A stretch of 64,000 bases of DNA, from assembly GCF_002813755.1 (NCBI RefSeq), contig NZ_CP018062.1, forward strand, positions 1-64,000, read 5' to 3'. Source of the stretch: Enterococcus mundtii. GTDB taxonomy: Bacteria > Bacillota > Bacilli > Lactobacillales > Enterococcaceae. This document shows positions 43,759-52,651 of the stretch, piece by piece. A program made the translations under genes and the position numbers. Each line of letters starts with the position of its first letter. Positions within the stretch are counted from its first letter, which is position 1. Below the pieces are notes generated by a model that saw nothing but the letters and a program-made list of their open reading frames with translations, was not told the DNA's origin and did not search any database.

Positions 43759-45237
43759 TTGCGTGAGTTTCAGATGGCGTTTATTACAAGCGCAGAGGTT
43801 AAGCGAAGGATGCAGGTGTTAAGTATGATGGAACAAGAACGACGTTTTACGATTGGAGAGCTGAGTGAACGACTGGCTATTTCACAACGTACCTTGATAA
43901 AAGATATTCAAACATTCAAAAACCATTTTGGTACAAGCATCGAATTGCGCTCGAATTATAGTGGGTATCGTTTTGAAGAACGAAATCGTAGTGACTACCA
44001 AGAAAAAAAAGAACAACTGTTGGAAAACGAAGTGTTATTTGAAATCGTGGGAAATGTTTTTTTGGGAAAAGATTTTACAGTGGCTGACTTGGCTCACCAG
44101 TACAGTTATGCAGAGAGTACTTTGCGAAGGTTTTTATTAAGAATCCGACCGGTATTAGCTGAGTATGAGTTAACACTTGCTTTTAACCCAGTCAATTTTT
44201 TAGGGGAAGAAGTCAATATCCGAAAGTTCTTTTTTGATTTTTATTATAGCAGTGAACAAACTCCGTATACAATCCGTCCGCCAGAAAGCTTACATACGTT
44301 AGTCTTGAACGAACTGTCTGGCAAATTGGGTAAGTATGAATTGGGCACAGGAATCACGATTTCAGCCTTTTATTACCAGCTTTATATCGCAATGGTCCGA
44401 GTCCATCAGAACCATTTTGTGTCCTTACCTGAATGGCTAAAGGTAAGCATTTATCAAGAAAAAGATTTTCAGTTGCTTTATTCTTTACAAGAAAGGATCA
44501 AACAGGAATACGAGATCTATCTACCAAAAGAAGAATTCGCTTGGATCCATTTATCGATTATTTCCAAACGGACGATCCATCGTGTGGACCAAGAACAAAC
44601 TTTTAACCAACGATTCAGCCATTGGAAGGACCTTCAGTTCATTGTGTCAGATTACCTTTCTGACCCTTTTTTTGAACAGTGGGATACGGATACTTTAGGA
44701 CAGTTTATGACCTCTTTTTTCATTTCGCACTTGATGAATGAAGCAGTGAGTCCGGTGTTGAACAAAGAGCTAAAAGAAATCCATTTGATGGTGAAGAAAA
44801 GCGACAAACAGATTTATGAGGACCATAAACAATTTCTCTTAAAACACGCCCCAGTACTCAGTTTTTCTGCCCAATATTTTGAAGATATCGTGGTGAGTTT
44901 TACGGCATATATGAACTTATTGTTCCACTATTACCAACCGGTCAAAAAAGTTTTATTTTTATTAGAAGGCGACTACTTAGTGGTTCAATCAATCCGAATG
45001 CAGGCACGTGTATTACTAGGGGAATATCATAAGCTGTTGTTTATGCCAATTCAGGAATTGACGCCGGAACGTTTAAATGATGAGCACGTTGATTTGATTG
45101 TAACGAACTATCGACCGTACCTTTTGGATTTCGCTCTTGACACAGATTATGTTCTTATGGGAAGTATTCCTACGGCGCAAGATTGGGCAAGAGTCAAGCA
45201 TCAGTTGAATCCACTGATCGATCAGGAAATATTTTAA
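43759..45237 (+). CDS. Mga-like transcriptional regulator 2
   Basis: A 492-aa protein. TTG 43759 with GGGGGG upstream is chosen; ATG 43774 is an alternative. The first helix-turn-helix is ELSERLAISQRTLIKDIQTF; the second, Mga-type, lies near YSYAESTLRRFLLRIRPVLA. The middle contains GEEVNIRKFFFDFYY as in the neighbour. The C-terminus (KKVLFLLEGDYLVVQS, then DLIVTNYRP) resembles a PTS EIIB-like fold, as in other PRD/Mga regulators. Two linked paralogues could form heterodimers or answer different signals. Confidence 0.8.
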   Translation: MREFQMAFITSAEVKRRMQVLSMMEQERRFTIGELSERLAISQRTLIKDIQTFKNHFGTSIELRSNYSGYRFEERNRSDYQEKKEQLLENEVLFEIVGNVFLGKDFTVADLAHQYSYAESTLRRFLLRIRPVLAEYELTLAFNPVNFLGEEVNIRKFFFDFYYSSEQTPYTIRPPESLHTLVLNELSGKLGKYELGTGITISAFYYQLYIAMVRVHQNHFVSLPEWLKVSIYQEKDFQLLYSLQERIKQEYEIYLPKEEFAWIHLSIISKRTIHRVDQEQTFNQRFSHWKDLQFIVSDYLSDPFFEQWDTDTLGQFMTSFFISHLMNEAVSPVLNKELKEIHLMVKKSDKQIYEDHKQFLLKHAPVLSFSAQYFEDIVVSFTAYMNLLFHYYQPVKKVLFLLEGDYLVVQSIRMQARVLLGEYHKLLFMPIQELTPERLNDEHVDLIVTNYRPYLLDFALDTDYVLMGSIPTAQDWARVKHQLNPLIDQEIF

Positions 45238-45256
45238 AAGAAGGAAGGAAAAAATA

Positions 45257-45604
45257 ATGACATTTTTTACAAAAGAAGCCTATCTGGAGGGCTTTCAAGG
45301 TACTTTTGAAGAGGCCGAAAAACTAGCAAGTGAAGATCTAAAGGTCTATTTAAACACCCAGATCCAACAATTGGAGACCTTAGTGAGTCAGATCTGTCAG
45401 GAGAATTTTTGGAAAATATTGCCGGAGATATTAGGAATCGATGCCAGGATGAGGCTAGTAGCAGATCTGATCGACTTTGATAATTTTTCAGATGAGGAAA
45501 TCCTTCGAATCGCCGAAAGTGACTATCTCATCTACTTTAAAGAACTATGTGGGTACAATCGCAGTATGGACCCGAAACATTCCATGATTTTCAATGTGGT
45601 ATGA
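45257..45604 (+). CDS. Small protein family beside WxL loci, copy 2
   Basis: A 115-aa protein from an ATG with AAGGAAGG upstream. It has the family core FWKILPEILGIDARMRLVAD, a YFKELCG motif and the end SMIFNVV. It is closely related to the broken copy at 55288-55640 (YFKELCG, SMVFNVV) and more distantly to 30017-30385. It follows the two Mga genes in one tight run. It has no signal or membrane segment and is likely cytoplasmic. Function unknown; an antagonist or partner of the regulators is possible. Confidence 0.6.
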   Translation: MTFFTKEAYLEGFQGTFEEAEKLASEDLKVYLNTQIQQLETLVSQICQENFWKILPEILGIDARMRLVADLIDFDNFSDEEILRIAESDYLIYFKELCGYNRSMDPKHSMIFNVV

Positions 45605-45643
45605 TGGATTGATGGCCTGATGGGAATAACTTAAATGTGTAGG

Positions 45644-45666
45644 CTCTTACTTTAGTAAGAGTTTTT
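45644..45666 (+). terminator. Terminator after WxL cluster 1
   Basis: Stem CTCTTAC/GTAAGAG with a TTTA loop and TTTTT. Confidence 0.8.
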
Positions 45667-45673
45667 ATAATGG

Positions 45674-46297
45674 TTAATGATTATTTGTCTTTATATAAGT
45701 ATTCTTATTGTTGATTTCATTTTTAATTCTATAAACTGTTTATCTAGTAATATTGTAGTCTGTTGCAATCTTTGAAATAGCAATACCCTGATTTAGATCC
45801 TCGACGATGCTTTTATAAAAAAGGCGACGTTGGAGGGCTTTTGCGTCCGCACTATAGAGCTTAGGACGTTCTTTGTAAACACCATTAGCCTTAGCAAGCT
45901 TAATTCCTTGTGTCTGGCGTCGTTTAGATTCTGTACGTTCCTGTTCAGCAATCATGGCCAGGATTTGAATGATTAAATCTTTGATGAATTTATACAATAG
46001 AGGATTGCCAATCGCTTTAGCCATGATTGGTAAACTAGTAATGATTAGTTGCACAGAGGTAATTGACTGAGTCAATGATTTCGTCATAATTTCTTCCTAA
46101 TCGGTCGATGGCTTCGACAATAAAAATATCTTGTTCTCTGACAAACTCTAAAGCTTCCTGGAAAATCGGTTGATGAGTAATCGTTGCTTCGGATTATTTC
46201 TCGATGAAAAATTTTTCTACGCCGAACTTTTTCATTTTTTCAATTTGCCGTTGTTCATTTTGATTGATCGATGAAAATCGGATACAAGCAATTTTCA
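45674..46297 (-). pseudogene. Decayed serine resolvase
   Basis: Minus-strand pieces line up with a resolvase. The N-terminal part reads ACIRFSSINQNEQRQIEKMK and [14 protein letters not shown] but carries an in-frame stop (FFIEK then stop then SEAT). A frameshift near 46060 follows. The main open part (45740-46087) holds [20 protein letters not shown] and the DNA-binding tail, which ends in another stop before TVYRIKNE. At least three lesions make it inactive. Confidence 0.75.
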
Positions 46298-46575
46298 AAT
46301 TTATTACTTAATTTTCTAAGCAATTTAAAATACACTTTAAACGCAGAATATGATTTCCAATTTTACTCTAATAAAATAGTATTCAACCGTACTCTAATAA
46401 TTACACATAAATTAGATTTATATTGTAATAAAATGATATGTCTGGACAGTTAATATATTTGATAGTACTTTTAACTATATAGGTTCATTTAAATGTTCAG
46501 AATAGTTTTTTTACATTTATCAACTTGAGATATGATTTTGCCTGTATAAATTTTGAATATAAAGGGGGAATAATA
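46298..46575. other. AT-rich gap before the protease gene
   Basis: A 60-codon frame (46271-46453) has no ribosome site and reads as low-complexity Asn/Leu/Lys, so it is not accepted. No terminator or other structure is evident. A GGGGG ribosome site for the protease ends the gap. Confidence 0.4.
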
Positions 46576-47331
46576 ATGAAAAAGAAAAAAATACTTACCG
46601 TGGTTATTTTACTGTTAGGAATATTTGGTGGAGTTGGTCTAGGAAATCGTTATGCTGTAGCTGAACAAAATAGTTCACAGACAAGAGTAATAATCGGCAC
46701 AGATAACCGTACGCAAGTTATGGACACTACAGAACCTCCATATAATAGTATCGCTTTTATTGCAGCTGATGGATCAGCTGGAAGTGGAGCTGTAATAGGG
46801 GAAAATACTATTTTAACCGCTGCTCATGTTGTAAATAGAGTACGTGATACACCTGAAAAAGAGAGTGTGTATGTTATTCCTGCTAGAAGTGGCAGTAAAA
46901 TACCTTACGGTAAATTCAAAGTGAGTCAGATTCATATATTTCCCAAGTATCTAGAGAATAACTTTTTAAGTAATGATATGGCTCTAATGATTATTGAACC
47001 CTTGAATGGGAAAAGTATTGGTGAGGTTGTGCCGCCTTTAAAATTCAATGTGGTTAACAATTTACCCGTAAACACTATAATGTCAACTGCCGGGTATCCT
47101 GGAGATAAGCCCTGGGGTACAATGTGGGAATCTTTAGGTAAGGCAACGTTTGTAGATAATTACTTTATTGAACATAATATGTCTACAGTAGGCGGTCAGT
47201 CTGGTTCGCCAGTTTTTAATACTACTAATGAAATTTTAGGTGTTCATGTAGGCGCACCACGCACAAATGTTAATACTGCTGCAAAAATAAACAAAGAAAA
47301 GTATGATTTTATCTTAAATCACCTGCAATAA
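46576..47331 (+). CDS. V8-like secreted serine protease
   Basis: A 251-aa protein from ATG 46576 (GGGGGA site). Signal peptide 1-30 (YAVAE), short pro-region, then a trypsin-fold protease of the glutamyl endopeptidase (V8/SprE) type. The catalytic triad is His84 (LTAAHVV), Asp134 (NDMALMII) and Ser209 (GGQSGSPVF). It would act outside the cell. It may process secreted precursors, possibly the EntV-like bacteriocin, or host proteins. No SprE partner gene such as gelE is nearby. Confidence 0.85.
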   Translation: MKKKKILTVVILLLGIFGGVGLGNRYAVAEQNSSQTRVIIGTDNRTQVMDTTEPPYNSIAFIAADGSAGSGAVIGENTILTAAHVVNRVRDTPEKESVYVIPARSGSKIPYGKFKVSQIHIFPKYLENNFLSNDMALMIIEPLNGKSIGEVVPPLKFNVVNNLPVNTIMSTAGYPGDKPWGTMWESLGKATFVDNYFIEHNMSTVGGQSGSPVFNTTNEILGVHVGAPRTNVNTAAKINKEKYDFILNHLQ

Positions 47332-47378
47332 TTATGGATCTTTGTCAATAAAGACTGATTCGTTGTATAAAATCAAAT

Positions 47379-47420
47379 ATGGGAGCGGAATGAACATCAT
47401 TCTGCTCTCATATTATTGTC
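47379..47420 (+). terminator. Hairpin after the protease gene
   Basis: ATGGGAGCGGAATGA pairs with TCATTCTGCTCTCAT through G-T pairs, giving a 15-bp stem. The T tail is weak. Confidence 0.5.
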
Positions 47421-47599
47421 TTTAGACCAAAATAAATTTTATAAAATTGGAATACAACCCACTTGTGTGGTATACTAAATATAGTGATATACTTTGAAAC
47501 GTATTAAGAGTGCTATGCTTACATTTATACTCTCCTTTTGCTTATCAAACAATTATTGCAACAAAACGCATACGTAGTGATGCACAAGGAGGAAATAGT

Positions 47600-47800
47600 A
47601 TGAATAATGGTACAGTAAAATGGTTTAATGCAGATAAAGGTTTTGGTTTTATCACCGGAGAGAATGGCCAAGATGTCTTTGCTCATTTTTCTGCGATTCA
47701 AGCAGATGGCTACAAGTCTCTTGATGAAGGTCAAGCAGTCACCTTTGATACTGAAGAAGGTCAACGTGGCATGCAAGCCGTTAATATTTGCACAGCATAA
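47600..47800 (+). CDS. csp: Cold-shock protein
   Basis: A 66-aa single CSD protein. ATG 47600 has AAGGAGG nine bases upstream; the frame from 47510 lies in the untranslated leader. RNA-binding motifs are KGFGFI (RNP1) and VFAHFS (RNP2), with the conserved [11 protein letters not shown] start. It binds RNA/single strands and melts structure. A leader of at least 100 bases fits cold-shock regulation. Confidence 0.95.
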   Translation: MNNGTVKWFNADKGFGFITGENGQDVFAHFSAIQADGYKSLDEGQAVTFDTEEGQRGMQAVNICTA

Positions 47801-47815
47801 ATGATTTGTTCAACC

Positions 47816-47843
47816 GTCTCAATTGCTTGAGACGGTTTTTTTA
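47816..47843 (+). terminator. Terminator after csp
   Basis: Stem AACCGTCTCA with its complement, small loop, seven T residues. Confidence 0.9.
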
Positions 47844-47866
47844 ATACTTAAAAAGGGGAGATTATT

Positions 47867-48082
47867 ATGAGTTTTGGAAAGTGGAAACCAATAGAACCAT
47901 CGATTGAAGGCTTGGCTTTTAAAGAAAATCAACAGGTATCATTTAAACATAAAAAGAAACAAGTCGTTGGAACCATCGTATCCCTGCTAAACAATTCGGC
48001 AGTTGTCACTCTAAGTATAGCCCAAGTAAGCGTTACTTCAGAAAAAACGGTGATCAGTTATAAAAATTTAGTAGCTATCTGA
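47867..48082 (+). CDS. DUF2187-like small protein
   Basis: A 71-aa protein. The segment GTIVSLLNNSAVVTLS, then EKTVISYKNLVAI, matches the KOW-like DUF2187 family in Firmicutes. It is probably a nucleic-acid-binding or ribosome-associated fold. An AAAAAGGGG site precedes it. No known function; it stands alone after csp. Confidence 0.65.
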   Translation: MSFGKWKPIEPSIEGLAFKENQQVSFKHKKKQVVGTIVSLLNNSAVVTLSIAQVSVTSEKTVISYKNLVAI

Positions 48083-48334
48083 ATTAAGTACTACTAGTTT
48101 AAAAAGGTACTATTAAATTCATTACAGGAATCTCTGTCTTTGCCTTTACGCAAAAAACGCAAAGACAATAAGAGGAAGTCATATGTTATCATAAATTATA
48201 TGTACATCTAGTAATAAATAAAAAAACTGAAGTCAATCCCTTCATAATGATTTCTATAGATAAAATATAAAACTGATTTAATCTTAATTTGATGATATGT
48301 TGGATAGGTAAGTAAAACAATGGAGGAAGATTAT

Positions 48335-48970
48335 ATGAAAATATTTATAGTTGGTTCTACAGGACGTGTTGCAAGCAAGTTGATCGATCAGCTTGTTATA
48401 GAAGGACATCAAATTTTAGCGGGGTCTCGTCATCCATAGAACATAAGAAAACATCCGCAAATCTCTGCTGTCTTTTTAGATCTTCATGATGATTTGTCTT
48501 CAATTAGTGAAACTATAGGTAAAGTTGATACTATATACTTTACTGCCGGTTCACGTGGAAAAAATCTGTTACAGACAGATGTTTTTGGTGCGATAAAAAT
48601 AATGCAAGCAGCAGGAATTAATGGTGTTTCTCGTTTTATCATGCTTAGTTCAATTTTTTCGTTAGAACCGGAACAGTGGAAACAAAAAGGGCTAAAGGAA
48701 ATTCCGGATTACAATGTCGCAAAGTTTTTAGCAGATACCTACTTAGTGCATAATACTAAATTAGACTATACGATTTTACAACCGACAAATTTAGTAGATA
48801 AAAAAGGAAGTCAGAAGATTACCATAGATAACGGTAAATTTGCCGAAAATTCTATTGAGAACGTAGCTATCACGCTTGCTGGAATTCTAAAATTTGATAA
48901 TACGATTCATAAGATCATCAAAATGCGCGATGGAGAAACTCCTATTAACGATGCCTTAAGAAATGTCTGA
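48335..48970 (+). pseudogene. NmrA/SDR-like NAD(P)-binding protein with internal stop
   Basis: ATG 48335 (GGAGGAAG site). The frame starts MKIFIVGSTGRVASKLIDQL, a Rossmann nucleotide-binding motif, then meets a TAG at codon 35 (48437-48439, after SRHP). It continues in the same frame to 48970 with segments IDTIYFTAG-like, RFIMLSSIFS and YTILQPTNLV typical of NAD(P)H-binding SDR proteins. One point change (probably CAG to TAG) would inactivate it. Translation could restart downstream (48494), but the cofactor site would be lost. Substrate unknown. Confidence 0.75.
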
Positions 48971-48985
48971 AAATTAAACTGAGAG

Positions 48986-49027
48986 AAAGCTTGTCCAGGA
49001 GCCCCGTTGGTTCTTGACAAGCTTTTT
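48986..49027 (+). terminator. Terminator after the SDR-like pseudogene
   Basis: Stem AAAGCTTGTC/GACAAGCTTT with a 20-base loop, then T-rich. Confidence 0.8.
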
Positions 49028-49161
49028 GAAAATCAAATTGAAATGTAATAACTTAAAAGTTAGAAGGTTGAATTCTGGAACCATTTTAAAAAGGTATCAA
49101 AAACTCAAAATTTTTTAATCCTTTTTTATATTTAAATATGTAAAACAGATGATCACAAACG

Positions 49162-49190
49162 AAAAATCCTTCCCAGTAACGGGAAGGATT
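49162..49190 (-). terminator. Terminator of the DUF378 gene
   Basis: On the minus strand AATCCTTCCC and its complement around a 6-base loop, followed by TTTTT. Confidence 0.85.
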
Positions 49191-49207
49191 ATGAAGATAA
49201 TAGCTTT

Positions 49208-49423
49208 TTAATATGTTTCGTCAACTTTTTTAGTAATCATTGGGAAGAATTTCATGCAGTAGATTGCACAAATGCCTACGACGATATAAATGATTTTTGC
49301 AAAGATAGTTGTTGAACCACCAGCAATCATAGCAACTAAATCAAGTTCGAACAAGCCGACTAACAGCCAGTTCAGCCCTCCCACAATCAATAAAGTTAAT
49401 GCAATAGCATCTAAAGTTTTCAT
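49208..49423 (-). CDS. DUF378 membrane protein
   Basis: A 71-aa protein with two or three membrane helices. The segment LDAIALTLLIVGGLNWLLVG is the DUF378 signature, followed by GLFELDLVAMI and IYIVVGICAIY. The ATG has GGAG upstream. DUF378 proteins are small inner-membrane proteins of unknown role, often stress-related. It has its own terminator. Confidence 0.9.
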   Translation of the reverse strand: MKTLDAIALTLLIVGGLNWLLVGLFELDLVAMIAGGSTTIFAKIIYIVVGICAIYCMKFFPMITKKVDETY

Positions 49424-49651
49424 TAGAGTTCTCCTTTCTTAATTTGTTATAATAATTATGTACTAAAAAAAGAAACATTGCTTAAATAACGCTCAGGAAT
49501 TTTAGTAAACTACGTAAAAAGATGAAAACAAGCAAATGTATCGCAGATAATGCATTTAAAAATAAAAAATAATATCTGACTTATAAAACATTAGATTACA
49601 AATATTTTGAAAATTAAATCATCTGGAAATTTAAAATAGAATACAATCTGT

Positions 49652-49780
49652 TGTCTTTTAGATGATAAACAATCTTATGGTAACAATTGGAATCCGTCCG
49701 ATTACTATTGGCTCCCCTCAATTCCTGTAAATGAAGTTGAGGTATATGTGGAGGCGAATGCTGGACAATATGTTGAGTAA
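49652..49780 (+). pseudogene. Relic of an unknown gene
   Basis: Forty-odd codons ending PVNEVEVYVEANAGQYVE then TAA. The residue mix looks like real protein (Trp, Tyr, Pro spaced as in a secreted fold), but no start or ribosome site exists. Origin unknown. Confidence 0.35.
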
Positions 49781-49871
49781 GTAATTTATAACATATCTCA
49801 AGATGTATGATTATTTTTAGTTATTTGAAAGTTCACATAATTAGTTAGATTCAGATGTTTAATAGTAGTCC

Positions 49872-49889
49872 AACGGGGTATACCCTGAC
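49872..49889. promoter_or_regulatory. Palindrome upstream of WxL cluster 2
   Basis: AACGGGGTATACCCTGAC, with the same GGGTATACCC core as 22599 and 33421. Confidence 0.6.
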
Positions 49890-49993
49890 GTCACTTCATT
49901 TTATTGAATACAGCTGTTGACACGCGTAAAAGAAAAATTAGTTTCTATTGGAACATATGATCATTTTTTTATAAGACGATCAAAAAAGAAAAT

Positions 49994-50037
49994 AAAAACA
50001 TTTATTTCATACATGTGTGAAATAAATGTTTTTTTAA
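49994..50037 (+). terminator. Hairpin with T run upstream of WxL cluster 2
   Basis: AACATTTATTTCA with its complement, a short loop and seven T residues. It occupies the place the 32-bp hairpin has in front of cluster 1. Confidence 0.7.
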
Positions 50038-50105
50038 AAGCGGAAAAACTGTTAATATTTATTGGGTAAGAATCTATCATAGAGGCACATTCTTATAGAA
50101 TAATT

Positions 50106-50247
50106 CTCAAAAACCTTCGTTTTTAATAATAGGAATTTGTTATTTATATCTCAGGGTAGAGAAACTAATCTAACAACTTTTTCAAGACATTCGATGTGAT
50201 CGGATGTCTTTTTTTTGTCGTCTCCTTAAAAACGAAGATTTTCGAGA
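50106..50247 (+). promoter_or_regulatory. Bipartite leader element, copy 2
   Basis: The upstream arm CTCAAAAACCTTCGTTTTTA (50106-50125) is complementary, with two mismatches, to TAAAAACGAAGATTTTCGAG (50227-50246). Between them is a terminator hairpin (AGACATTCGATGTGATCGGA, continuing to 50208, then T8). Either the long arms pair and enclose the terminator, or the arms are protein sites. Same layout as 33740 and 61598. Confidence 0.65.
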
Positions 50248-50276
50248 AATCTAAGAAAGGTTATAGGGAGAGGGAT

Positions 50277-50645
50277 ATGAAAAACAAAAAAAGATACATA
50301 CTAAGTATGGGTATGTTGCTGATTCAAGTATATGCGCCATTAGTTGTTTTTGGAAAAGAAGTACGTTCGGTAGAAACTGAAGGGAAAATTGGTTTTACTG
50401 GCGTCTACGAAACACCAGGAACACCGGAGCCAGCACCAGAAGTTGAGGTAAAACCAAGCTTTCCAAAAGAAATTGCCCAATCACCCTCAGAAGTGAGAAA
50501 GAGCGAGCATAAAAGATTACCACAAACGAACGAGAGTCAGATGGGTACTTGGAAAATGTTGGGGATTCTGATCATCATAGTCACACTTAGTTTTTGGTTT
50601 TGGATCCGCAAAAAGAAAAAAACAAATAAAGAAAGTAGGATTTAA
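50277..50645 (+). CDS. Small LPxTG-type cell-wall protein of WxL cluster 2
   Basis: A 122-aa protein from ATG 50277 (GGGAGAGG site; the frame from 50196 lies in the leader). Signal peptide about 1-26, VETEGKIGFTGVYETPGTPE (same motif as the cluster 1 protein), Pro-rich linker, LPQTNE sortase signal, membrane helix and KKKK tail. It is four bases before the WxL gene. Confidence 0.8.
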   Translation: MKNKKRYILSMGMLLIQVYAPLVVFGKEVRSVETEGKIGFTGVYETPGTPEPAPEVEVKPSFPKEIAQSPSEVRKSEHKRLPQTNESQMGTWKMLGILIIIVTLSFWFWIRKKKKTNKESRI

Positions 50646-50649
50646 ATAT

Positions 50650-51447
50650 ATGAAATTCGTTAGATTAGCTACTATTGTAGCGTTAAGCTCCACCATTTTT
50701 GCCGGCGGTATCACAGCATTCGCAGACGACACAATTGAAGAAACATCAAAAGAAATACGTAACGTCACAACCGATGGCACAATTGAATTTACACCAAATG
50801 AAGAGGAAGACCTCGTCGTTGTTCCACCAGAAGGAGGACCAGATGTTGAGATCGAGCCTGAAGTGCCAGGCACAACTGGACCTTTATCGATCATGAAAGC
50901 TGCCACGATGAATTTCGGTTCACAAGTGATCTCGAATCAGGATCAAACTTACAATATGATCGCAGAAAAACAACAAAAAACCGGTACGACTGGTGAAGCA
51001 AATAAAGTCCCTTATGTCAGTTTTGCACAAGTACAAGATGTCCGTGGGACGAATGCGGGTTGGGATCTACAAGTACGTATGACAGATTTCAAAGCAACGA
51101 CTGAAACAGTCAATGATACTTTGCGTGGTGCACAGATTTCATTATTGAATCCAAGTATCCAGTATGGAGGAAGTACGCCTGGTAATGCACCAGTGGCTCA
51201 TGCAGCTGAATTAAAATTAATACCAAATGAGTCTGCTGTATCCGTGATGACTGCGGAAAAAGATAAAGGTGCGGGTGTTTCTTCCGTCGTTTGGGGGGAT
51301 CAAGCAAACTTAGATGCACAAGAGGCGGACGATAAGGTTGATGTAGTTACAAATAATGCCATCCGATTATTTATTCCTGGTTCGACAGCGAAAGATGCGA
51401 CACAATACAAATCCACACTGACTTGGGAATTATCTTCTACTCCTTAG
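50650..51447 (+). CDS. WxL-domain secreted protein, cluster 2
   Basis: A 265-aa paralogue of 34236-35042: signal peptide 1-25, acidic Pro-rich region, WxL domain with WDLQV (GTNAGWDLQV) and the final LTWELSSTP. The first motif is W-D-L, still W-x-L. About half the residues match cluster 1. It probably binds the DUF916 protein encoded next. Confidence 0.9.
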   Translation: MKFVRLATIVALSSTIFAGGITAFADDTIEETSKEIRNVTTDGTIEFTPNEEEDLVVVPPEGGPDVEIEPEVPGTTGPLSIMKAATMNFGSQVISNQDQTYNMIAEKQQKTGTTGEANKVPYVSFAQVQDVRGTNAGWDLQVRMTDFKATTETVNDTLRGAQISLLNPSIQYGGSTPGNAPVAHAAELKLIPNESAVSVMTAEKDKGAGVSSVVWGDQANLDAQEADDKVDVVTNNAIRLFIPGSTAKDATQYKSTLTWELSSTP

Positions 51448-51540
51448 AATGACGATAACGAAGATGTAAACCAACCTGAGTAAAATTTTGGCGTATAGTC
51501 ATGACGAAACCAACGGTTTCAGTTGATAGAAACAAAAGAT

Positions 51541-51567
51541 GTAGCGTTACAATTTTGTAGCGCTACT
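51541..51567 (+). terminator. Terminator/attenuator inside WxL cluster 2
   Basis: Stem GTAGCG..AC with GTAGCGCTAC complement, then a T-rich tail. Counterpart of 35082-35116. Confidence 0.6.
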
Positions 51568-51591
51568 TTCTTTAAAGGAAGGGGTAAATGA

Positions 51592-52650
51592 ATGAAACAA
51601 GTCAGTACATATCGAAAAAATATAATCCAACAAACAGGAATGATACTGCTTCTGTTGTTGGTCAGTTTGGTGGCACCGATGCGTGTGGGGGCAGAAGAGG
51701 GAACGTTGAATTTTTATGTGACACCGGAGTTCTCAGACAATCAACAGTCAGGAAATAATCGCTATTTTCAGTTGACACTTGCACCGGATGCGACAGAAAA
51801 ACTGACATTGAAACTACAAAACGCCAATGCAGAAGCAAAGAAAATCAAAATCACGCCACATACTGCGTATACGAACGTGATGGGGGTTGTGGAATACGGG
51901 CAAGACGCGGAAAAAGCAGATCCCACACTCAAGCACTCGCTGGATGAATTGATCGAACAACCCGAAATCCTTGAACTTGGTGGCAATGAAACGAAAACGG
52001 TGACACTTGATCTGAAGATGCCAAAAGAAGCTTTTGAAGGATTCTTAGCGGGTGGCTTAAGGGTATCCGAAGTCAAAGAAGACATAACTGAAGAAACAAG
52101 CGAGGAAGAAGGAGTCGCCATCCAAAACGAGTTTGCGTATATCCTCGGTGTGGTGGTGAGTAACAATCAAGATGCCGTGCAACCTGATTTAGAGTTGTTA
52201 GATGTTTTTGCCGATCAACTCAACTACCGCAATGTGATCAGTGCGAATCTACAAAACTTCACCCCAACATTCGTGAATCGCTTAGAAGTTGAAGCAACGG
52301 TTCAACGAGTTGGCGAAGAGGATATTTTATACCAAGCCAGTCAAGAACAGATGCAAATGGCACCAAACTCCAATTTCAACTTTCCAATTTCTTTAGAGGG
52401 TGATCGCTTTCGCAGTGGTGACTACGTATTGAAAATGACGGCACGTTCAGGAGGAGAGGAATGGCAATGGGAACGGAAGTTTACCATTGAAGCAGATGAA
52501 GCTCGAACATTGAATCAACAAGATGTCAAAATTGATACGAGTCTCAATTGGTGGCTCGTTGCAGCGATTATCTTGATTATTCTATTGTTATTGCTTATTG
52601 TTTGGCTACTTATTAAAAAACGAAGACCTAAAAATGACAAGGAGGTCTAA
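51592..52650 (+). CDS. DUF916/DUF3324 WxL-interacting protein, cluster 2
   Basis: A 352-aa paralogue of 35133-36176 with signal peptide, DUF916 (TPHTAYTN, MPKEAFEGFLAGGLRV), DUF3324 (LLDVFADQLNYRNVIS, NSNFNFPISLEGDRFRSG), membrane helix and basic tail. DUF3324 is the best-conserved part between the two clusters. The next gene starts one base after its stop. Confidence 0.92.
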   Translation: MKQVSTYRKNIIQQTGMILLLLLVSLVAPMRVGAEEGTLNFYVTPEFSDNQQSGNNRYFQLTLAPDATEKLTLKLQNANAEAKKIKITPHTAYTNVMGVVEYGQDAEKADPTLKHSLDELIEQPEILELGGNETKTVTLDLKMPKEAFEGFLAGGLRVSEVKEDITEETSEEEGVAIQNEFAYILGVVVSNNQDAVQPDLELLDVFADQLNYRNVISANLQNFTPTFVNRLEVEATVQRVGEEDILYQASQEQMQMAPNSNFNFPISLEGDRFRSGDYVLKMTARSGGEEWQWERKFTIEADEARTLNQQDVKIDTSLNWWLVAAIILIILLLLLIVWLLIKKRRPKNDKEV

Positions 52651-52651
52651 C

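Larger units (their letters stand above)
49424..50276 (+). other. Gene-free region upstream of WxL cluster 2
   Basis: It contains a coding relic at 49652-49780 (open in one frame, DKQSYGNNWNPSDYYWLPSI and onward to a TAA, without a start), a palindrome at 49872-49889, a terminator-like hairpin at 49994-50037 and the bipartite leader at 50106-50247. Nothing else was recognised. Confidence 0.6.

Noticed and set aside
46271..46453. 60-aa frame between the dead resolvase and the protease gene
   Set aside because: Low-complexity Asn/Leu/Lys content, no ribosome site, overlaps the resolvase remnant.
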